Shown here: positions 1 through 9,100 of the stretch, one piece after another | Position numbering within the stretch: the stretch's first letter is position 1 | Layout of the letters: the number at the start of each line of letters is the position of its first letter | Source: Candidatus Staskawiczbacteria bacterium | GTDB taxonomy: Bacteria > Patescibacteriota > Minisyncoccia > Minisyncoccales > Staskawiczbacteraceae | Length of the DNA: 14,620 nucleotides | Assembly: GCA_026395275.1 (NCBI GenBank) | Contig: JAPLZA010000102.1 | Span: 12,073 to 26,692, forward strand | Direction: 5' to 3' | Made by a program: the position numbers and the translations under genes | The notes under the pieces: model-generated | What the model saw: the letters and a program-made list of their open reading frames with translations, nothing else | Database searches by the model: none | What the model was told of the DNA's origin: nothing

Positions 1-132
1 ATCTTGCGCATATGCTTTGTAGGTGTGGCTTCCGTCGGCTAATGTGGAGCTGTGGCTTATCGCTGTGCCGTTGTAGAGGGCTGTGATTTCATCAGCTGTC
101 AGCGCGCGGTTGTATATTTGCACGTCGTCGAT
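1..132 (-). repeat. Direct repeat copy A (132 bp, identical to copy B)
   Basis: Bases 1-132 are identical, position by position, to 811-942; the match stops at 133 and may extend left of the window. In the giant gene it encodes the LamG 7 end (IDDVQIYNRALTADEITALY) and the following Ig-like half. Offset is 810 bp, a multiple of three. A diverged third version lies at about 2519-2650. Confidence 0.95.
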
Positions 133-3100
133 TGTATGATTTGACCATTGTCCAAGATGAAAGTCTTCATTATTTGAAGATGTAAAATTGCTTACAATAT
201 TTTCAGACCCCACTAAACTACCATTAAGATATATTTTTCTAGAAGACCCATCATATGTTCCGGTGATAAAATTCCAAGCATTATAGTTCAAAGTTCCAGC
301 CGTTAATTGGCCGTCTCCAATAGATGGAAAGCTATTCAATACTACCACATCGCCAGTATGGCCTAAAGTCCAACCATTGACACGATATACGTCTCTACAA
401 GTCCCACCATTACAATTGGCAGTTGGGTAAATCCATGCACTAACGGTAATTGTATTATTAAAGTTCAGACTACTCGAAGGAGAAACTGTAACATATTGAC
501 TTCCAGAACCATCGAAGATATATGCGCCACCGAGTTTGCCAGAGGTTGTGTATGTGGCGCCGTGGTTGGTGCCGTTGTTACCATTGCCTGAGCTGTCTGT
601 TAGGTCACCATTCATTCGCCACCAGGAGACAAGTGAAGAATCGAGGTTTGGAACAAGCGAGCCGAGGTTGTCATCAGTTGCAGAAGCAGAAATTGAAACT
701 GAAGAAGAATTGTAATTTGCTCCGTTGGTTGGGGAAGAAACAGAAACGACGGGAGAAACGGAATCGACAGAAAATGTATTTAGCGATGAAGCCGTCACGT
801 TTCCCGACAAATCTTGCGCATATGCTTTGTAGGTGTGGCTTCCGTCGGCTAATGTGGAGCTGTGGCTTATCGCTGTGCCGTTGTAGAGGGCTGTGATTTC
901 ATCAGCTGTCAGCGCGCGGTTGTATATTTGCACGTCGTCGATGGAACCAGAGAAATATCGATCATATCCAAATCCATAACCAATTCTTACTTCTCCAAAA
1001 CTTGAAGGCCATGAACTAAATGATTGATTTATCTTCTGTACGCCATTAATATAAGCGGAAAGAGTGTTATCGTTCCGCATAGCAACAACATGATACCATG
1101 TGCCAGTTGCTATATTGACACCCAAATCTATATTGACCACGCCACCAATAACGAGTGCAAAATTTCCAATAGGAGTGTAAGTATGATCGCTATATTGTTC
1201 AAATCTTGGACCAACATTACCGCCACCAGCGCTCCAGTTTGCATCAAATGGATTTCTAAAACCAGAAAGCGATGATGAATTCATCCAGAAGGACACTGTC
1301 CAATTTGAGCTAGGACTAATCTCAGAAATGTTGCCTGCGTCCACATACCCGCTTGTTCCATCAAATGTCATCGCATTTCCAAATTTGCCAGCAGTGTAGG
1401 TAACTCCACCATGCGCAGTGCCGTTATTGTTGCCCATGTAGTCAGTGGCGTCGCCCTCCCCTCGCCACCAGGAGACGAGCGAGTTGTCCAAGTCTGGCAC
1501 CAGCGAGCCGAGGTTGGCGTCGCTTGCCGAGGCGGAGAAACTCACTGATGAATTATTGTAGCTTGCCGAGTTTGCTGGAGATGCGACGGTGGCTACTGGG
1601 TTGGTTGTGTCTATGGTGAATGTGCGGGGGGTGGTGGCGGTTATGTTGCCTGCCAGGTCTTGGGCGTAGGATTTGAAAGTGTATGAGCTTCCGTTGGATA
1701 GGCCGGTGAAGGTTTGCGAGTATTGATTTGCGCTTGCGTCATAGAGAGAGGCAATCTCATCTGCTGACAACGCGCGGTTATAGATTTGAACGTCGTCGAT
1801 GGAGCCACCAAAAAGTGTACCTGTATCATAATAGGCGCCAATCCATAGAGGTGTGTTTGCAGATTTGATTGGACCGGTGAAATTTTGTGTCTCCGTTTGT
1901 TGCACTCCATCAACAAACATTTTTTGTGTTATGCCGTCCCAAACTCCAACAATGTGATGATAATTATTGTCATCGAGCTGACTATTTGAATGGGCTTGTT
2001 TTGAATTGCCACTTGAATCAAATAAAACAAAATCTGCATAATTATTGTAAACGGATAAATTAAAACATCTATTAGCCGCTGTGTCTTTTGATATTAATCC
2101 GCCATTACCCCCTCCCGATGATGAATATTTTACCCACGCGGAAAGAGTAATTGCATTAGTTATATTAAAGCTTGCATCGTTCCCCGCGTCTACATAACTG
2201 CCGCTTACCCCATCAAACGTCATTGCGTTACCAAACTTTCCACCTGTATAAGTGACCCCGCCATGTGCAGTGCCATCATTGTCGCCAATATAATCATTCG
2301 CGTTTCCTTCACCTCGCCACCAACCGACAAGTGAGTTATCAAAATTATTTACAACCGAGTGGGTGGTGTTGTTGTCGGAAGAGGTTATGATGACATTGGC
2401 GCTTGTTGAGTTTTTGTATTCGCCGTCAGTTGGTGTTCCGTAGGCGTAGGAGATTGTTGGGACTGAAGTGTCTACCGAGAAAGTATTAGTTCCAGACACG
2501 CCCACGTTTCCTGCTAGGTCTTGGGCATATGCTTTGTATGTGTGTGAACCGTCGGCGAGAGTTGAGGTGTGTGAAATGGCTGTACCGTTGTAGAGGGCGG
2601 TGATTTCGTCGGCGGTCAGCGCGCGGTTGAAAATCATGGTGTCGTCGATAGAACCGGAGAAAAGTTGCGCTCCCCCTCCAATATAAAAGCTGTCACCATT
2701 ATTTATACTTCCAGTTCGAGCCAAAATATCTAATGTCCCATCTGCAACTCCATCTTTGTAAAAAGTTAATATTTTTGTTGTCCTATTTACAGAAAAACCA
2801 ACCAAATGCCATTGATTATCATTGAGTGCGGTATTACTCTCACCAGTAGTCCATGCTCCATCTCCAAAATAAATATATTGGTGTCCATCGGGCCAAAGAT
2901 ACGATAGAAAACCAGTCAGTCCAGAATATTTAACAGTCAAACTACCATATATTGCTTGAGATGTTTTTATCCATTGAGATATAGTAAAATCACCTGTTCC
3001 AAAATTAAGATTTGAAGGATTTCCAACATCAATATAATCACTCGTTCCATTGAAGGTCATAGCCTTACCGAGTTTTCCTGCTGTGGTAAGTGCCGAAGTA

Positions 3101-6100
3101 TTTTGCTGGGCTGTTCCGTTGTTTACTCCCATATAATCCGTAACAGTTTTGTTGCCGGCACTATCTTCCATACGCCACCAGCTGACTAAACTGGAATCAA
3201 GGTTTGGAATCAGCGAAAACGCATTTGAATCACTTGCAGAGGCGGACATGGAAACTGATGAAGAATTGTAATTTGTGCCATTTGTTGGAGAAGAAATTGA
3301 GACGACGGGCGGAGTGGAATCAAAAGTCCAGTTGGTATTGTTGCCCGAGTCTGTGATATTGAGTCCGGCGGTAGAGATGGCTGTGCCGTTTGTGTTGTTG
3401 GAATCTTTGACATCAAGATAACTGAAAGTTCGTGTGCCTTGCGGGTCAAATTTCCATTGGGTGCCGGTGGCGCTCGAGCGGAGCGAGAGTAAATTGCTCG
3501 ATGCGCCGTTTAAGGTGAGGGTGTTGCTGATAGCCTGCGTGCTTCCTTGTCCAAAAGTGAGAGTGTCGGCGCTTGAAACTGATTTTGTTAAGTTATAAAA
3601 AGTGTTGGACGAATTTATGCTTTGTGAGGTTCCGTCTAAAGTAACTGTTCCCGAGCGCGGTGTAAAGATTCCGCCGTTGTTTTCCCAGTCGCCTGCCACA
3701 TTGATTGCATAATTGCTTCCCGAGGCGGTATCTAGTGTGCCGGAGTTTAATGTGAGGTCGCCGTTCACGGTCAAAGCTCCGCCGAGTGTCGTGGTGGCTA
3801 CGCTAGTCGCCGGCTCGTTGCCCGCCGCCAAAGCGGCAACTTCGCCGGCCGACAATGCGCGGTTGTAGATGCGAACATCGTCGAGCTTACCTGTAAATTT
3901 TTGCCCACTAAACCAATTCAATCCGGCAATTTGAATTGCGGCAGTGTTTTGAATATTTCCTAGACTATCCGATACAGTATCAACCAAAACTCCATCTTTA
4001 TAAAGTTTTATTGAAGAATTTTCCACACGAACAAGTGCGGCATGGTGCCACTGTCCATCTGCAGAATTAATAGAGTCAGACGCTTCCGTTTCTCCTTGAA
4101 CACCACCCGTCAAAATACCAGAACTTATTTCCATCGCAAGCGCATTATTGGTGCCAGGTTCTTGTTTTGTAATTAATCTTTGTAAATTTGTTGTATCTGA
4201 TGACAAATACCAAAGAGAAGCAGTCCACGTATCAAGACTGAGATTCGTTGAATTTGGAATATTTATATAATCATCCGCCCCATCAAAACTCAGCGCCTTT
4301 GCATTCGTGAAATTCGTCGGAGCGGTTGTGCCGGAAATCGTAGCGCCGTTGTTGGTGCCTGTATTTCCGTAGCCGGAAGAATCTGCAACGCTCGTGCCAC
4401 TCGTTTCATCCATTTTCCAATAACCCACTAATCCATCGTTTAAAGTTAAATTATTAAAACTTTGTCCGCCGGGGGTGAGGGTTTGGTTGCCGGTGTTGTT
4501 GAGGAGGACGGTGCTGGTGCTTGGGGTGAAAGTTCCACCTGTTATTGTCCAAGGTCCGGGGTCGGTAATTTTCCCCGAGCCTGCTGTAAATGTTCCCCCG
4601 GCTTGGACATATCCTGAAGTGCCGAGGGTGACGGTGTAAGTAGAGCTTTGGGTGATGGTGCCTGTGTAGCCGGAAGCAATGTTTATGCCTTTGACGCTGA
4701 TGTTTGTGTCTATTGTGCAGTTGCCTGAGGCAGAAGAATCAAAACTAACTATGTCTGTTGCCGTCGGCACAACTCCGCCTTGCCAGTTCCCCGCTGTGGA
4801 CCATTTGTTATCGCCACTTCCATTTGTCCAGACTGTGCTACCGGTGCTAATACTGCCAACGGTAAATGTTCCGCTTGAAGTGAATGTGTGTATTTCATTG
4901 CCACCTGAATATGTAACCGTCCCGCCTGATGCTGTAAGAGAACCTGTCGGGAAACTTATTATTACAATTCCCGAACCACCTGAAGCACCATTAATATTCT
5001 CATTTCTGTCGCAACCACCACCTCCGCCACCTCCTGTATTTATTGTGCCTGCAACAGCAGGAGCAGAACAATTAGAACCTGCCCCACCACCACCCAAACC
5101 ACCAGAACCACTGGTACGACCTATAACACTTCCACCACCTCCGCCACCTGCATAATAAACAGCAGTTCCTGATATTGAATATTGCAAACCATTTCCGCCA
5201 TTTCCTGAAACATCTCCGACAGCATCAGCCCCAATTGCACCTGCTCCTCCACCACCTCCTCCACGACCATTATCTGTGATTCCTAAACCACCATTATTAC
5301 CTTGTCCAATCGGATTTGCTAAACCTTTTGCACCTGTAGAATATCCTCCGCCACCACCAGAACCACCATCTGCTCCAGTTCCACCGCCTCCGCCACCACC
5401 AGTTGCGATGATAGAACCAAAAGCAGAGTTGCTGCCACTATCAGCGGCCGTAGTAGCTACAGCATGGTTTATTCCTGCTCCTCCAGCTCCAACTGTTACA
5501 GTATAATTTCCAGATGTTACTGCATAATTCGAATTATAAACTAAACCACCTGCGCCACCACCTCCTCCTGCTCCACCACCACCTCCAGCAACAACAAGAA
5601 CTTCCACATTTGTTATGTTATTTCCCTCCGCTCCTTCCACGGAATAAAAAGTGCTTGGGGAATTTTGGTTTGCGTATTCAGTGGCTATCCAGCCTGGGGT
5701 GCGCGCAGTGGAGGAGATGCGGTACTCATCTAATAATCCATTAAATTTATTCATGTTACCAGCATCATCTCCCATAATATCCTCGGGGTCAGTGTAGGTT
5801 GGAAGTGTTCTAGAATCAGTAGCTGATCCTATTGCGACCGCATCTTTCAAAATATTCCAGCTGTTTCCTTGCCTAGTAATAGCAACATGATACCAAGTAT
5901 TTGTTGAAAAACCGTGGTTAACTTCTAAAACCTGATCCTCGTCAGCCGTGCCGAATCTTATGGTTGTATTGCCTATATAGAAACCATTTTGACTCGCTCT
6001 TCCGACTGGCCCCTGAACATATGGACCAACCTCATTAGGGTATCTATTCCCTATCGGTAGAGAATTAAAATAAATGAGAAAATCTATTGAGAAATCATTA

Positions 6101-9100
6101 GCCCCAAAATTAAAATCATTACTATTTGGAATTCTTATATAATCATCCGCCCCATCAAAACTCGTGGCCCCATCCACTTTTCCTGTCGCTCCAAAAGTAA
6201 CTCCACCCGATTCTGTTCCGTCGTTGTTGTTTGAAGTTGAATCAAGCGCAGGGCTAGCAGAATCTCCTAAATGCCACACGCCTTTGTAGTTTGTGTCCCA
6301 CACATTTTGCGAGCCATAGGTGGAATCAGCATCGGGTTCCGAAGCCGAGGAATTGCCGTAATACATATATATGACAGTGTCGGCGGTGTGGGAGAGAACT
6401 GGGATTTTGACCCAAGCGGTCAATGTGCCTGTTCCGGGGACGTAGCTCTCGATCTCACGAGAGAGCGGAGTACCCCCATCGGCTGTGGTAAAGCGGATGT
6501 CCGCGCCACCTGTGGCAATGCCCGAAAGGCCGGTGAGGGAGATGAGCACGGGGAAGTTTGCTTCGTCTTCTGTTCCGCTTCCCACCTTTGTGTGGTCAAT
6601 GGTTATTTTCTTTCTGTTATTCCAGCCAGAGAGCCATGTCACATTGTTTTCCTGACTTGCGAAAGTTAACTGGTTTCCCGACACCCCTTGGTTATAGTAT
6701 TCAAACTTTATCCAGTCGGCACTGCGTGCGGTGTTTGAAATTCTAACTTCATCAAGACCATCTTGTAAATAATAGTTATATGTCCCCTGACGTCCAATTT
6801 CCCATGTTGACGTTATCGGATATATTGTTCCAGAAACATTAGTTAAATTTATATCTTGCGAATTATTTATGTATGTACTCCAGTTATCGCCATTTCTAGT
6901 CACAACAACATAGTTCCAAGCATTTAGAGTTAGAGAATGCGAACCAATTCCATTTCCACCTGAATCTGCATTGATCATATTCCAACTTGAACCATTAGAA
7001 CTAGCCCAAATATTTACATTTCTTGTTCCTTGATAATCGGTATCAACCCAGAATGTCCAAACATCAGAGGCAACACCAGAGCCAAAAATAGATCCTCTAT
7101 GTCCTGTTGTAGTTGGATAAATCCAAAAACCAACTGTGAAATTTCCTGAGCTAAAATTAAAATTCGTATTGCTTTGCGTGGTGAGATATTGACTGCTCCC
7201 ATTAAAACTCAACGAGCCATCAATTTGTCCTGCGGTTTGCGTTGGACTATTCGTTGGTGTTGCTGTATCTGCGTTAGTTGTTGAGTCTGCGACATTTGCT
7301 CCCGTTGCTTCCTTTAAATGATAAACCGCTTTAAAATTTGAATCCCACACATTCGCCACACTCTGCCCATCGGAAGCTCCCGAATTTCCATAATAAACAT
7401 AAATAGTCGTGTCGGCTGAAGATGAAACAGTGGGCACTTTGACCCAAAAGTTTGCGGTAGCAGATGCTCCTCCTCCACCAGTCCAACTTTCCCTTTCATA
7501 ATACAAAGTAGAGCGTCCGCCGGAGTCGGTAAATCGGATATCGTAACCGGTAGCTAAGGCTAAAGCTAAGTCAGCGTCTGAAGTGACTTTTACTAAAAGA
7601 GGAAAGTTTGATAAATCAGAAGTAACATTTGTCTTATCTATGGTAATCTTTTTTCTGTGCGCCCAGCCGGTCAGCCAAGCCGTCGGGTCAACAATGTAAT
7701 CAATGTCGAGGTCAGCGCCAGTAATTTGTAAATCAAAAACATCTGTTGGTGTTTCTAAACCTGTTAAGTCTGTGCGGTAGGTGTTTTCAGAATTTATTCC
7801 TTCTATGTTTGCAACTAAGCTTCCTTGTGTTTGATTTCCGTCACTGTCTGTGTAAACAGGATATATTTTAATCGCGCCCATTTTTGTCCCTCCTTCGCCA
7901 GAGGCTACGGAAGGGCGAGTGTGTATGGTAATATCTTTTGTTTTATCTAAAATATCGTTGAAAGTGACACGCACATAATCGTTTGCCGGAATTGTGGCTG
8001 TTGTGTTGTCTTGGGTTTGAGTTTGCGGGTAAACATCTTCTAAAATGTTTTGGTCTGAATCTAGGTGGAAGGCTTTGGAAATGAAGATGATTTCGAAGAT
8101 TTGGTCAGATAAATGCGGAACAGTCCATTCTACGTAATCAAGTTTTCCATTGCCATCGGTGTCATAGGCATGGAATGCGACATCTTGGTCTTTATCTGAT
8201 TTCCATTTAATATGTATTTTTGATTCTTGTCCTACTTTGTATATCTCTGGAATTTTTGTTGATGCTAAAACATCAACCATGGGAGCCAGTGGATCTTCAC
8301 TTGGAGCTGAAACCGAAACAATTTTTCCTGTGTCGGTGGCTTGCTCGGTAATTTGCGGAGCTGATGTTTGGTAATCAACTTTTACGTAGTCGTCTGTGCT
8401 AGCTGTTGATGATGCCGAAGATGACGATTGGCTTGAACTAGAAGAACTCGAAGCGGAGGAAATAGTTTGATCGTTTGAGTTTTGGTCATTGGATACAGAA
8501 CTTGCAGATGAGCTCGAAACTGATGAGGCCGGGGCGGATGAACTGGAACTCGGGGCGTTCTGGGAAGACAAATCCACCACTGTGGCATCGGGCGCAGGTG
8601 AAAGCTCGGGGCTTACAGCTTCTGTGATTGTTTGCGCCACATTTTCCACTGCGTCTCCAATGTCAGCTATTAAAAACTTCTTTAAGCTGTCTAATAAACC
8701 TGCTGCAAAATTGTTTCTTGGCTGGTTTGCAATGGCAAGCTGGTTTTTTTGTTTTAAAGATAACTGTTGTTTTGGAGCTTGTGCCAATATTTCTTTTGCT
8801 TCTTTTGTGGCTACTGTTGTAATTTTAATGTTTCTTGCTTGTTTGGGAAGTTTTAACAAATATTTTCCCGAAGCAATGTCACTTTTCTTTACTAAAGTTG
8901 ACCACTCAACCGGGTTTCCTCCTGCTACGATGGCAACTGTTTTAACTGTTTTTGCTGTGTTGATAACTGCAACTTGGTTTGCTTGGCGGGGGAATAAAAC
9001 CGGGCTTGCCAACACCACAAAAACGCTTACAGCTAAAAGCAAAGAAAAAACACCCGTAACCTTTTGAGGTGAGGGCATTTTAGAGAAGTTAATAAAGCTG

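Noticed and set aside
4679..5506. Plus-strand proline-rich open frames
   Set aside because: They are the complement of the glycine-rich domain (GGN codons read backwards as CCN) and show no start context or family features.
4940..5625. Possible CRISPR array or simple-repeat locus in the ccacca/ccgcca stretch
   Set aside because: No regular spacing of identical repeats with unique spacers; it is codon-level glycine low complexity in the giant gene.
8489..9067. A plus-strand open frame of 192 codons
   Set aside because: It lies opposite the anchor and Ser-rich part of the giant gene, whose minus-strand frame has recognisable domains. The plus-strand product is only the antisense of Ser and hydrophobic codons.
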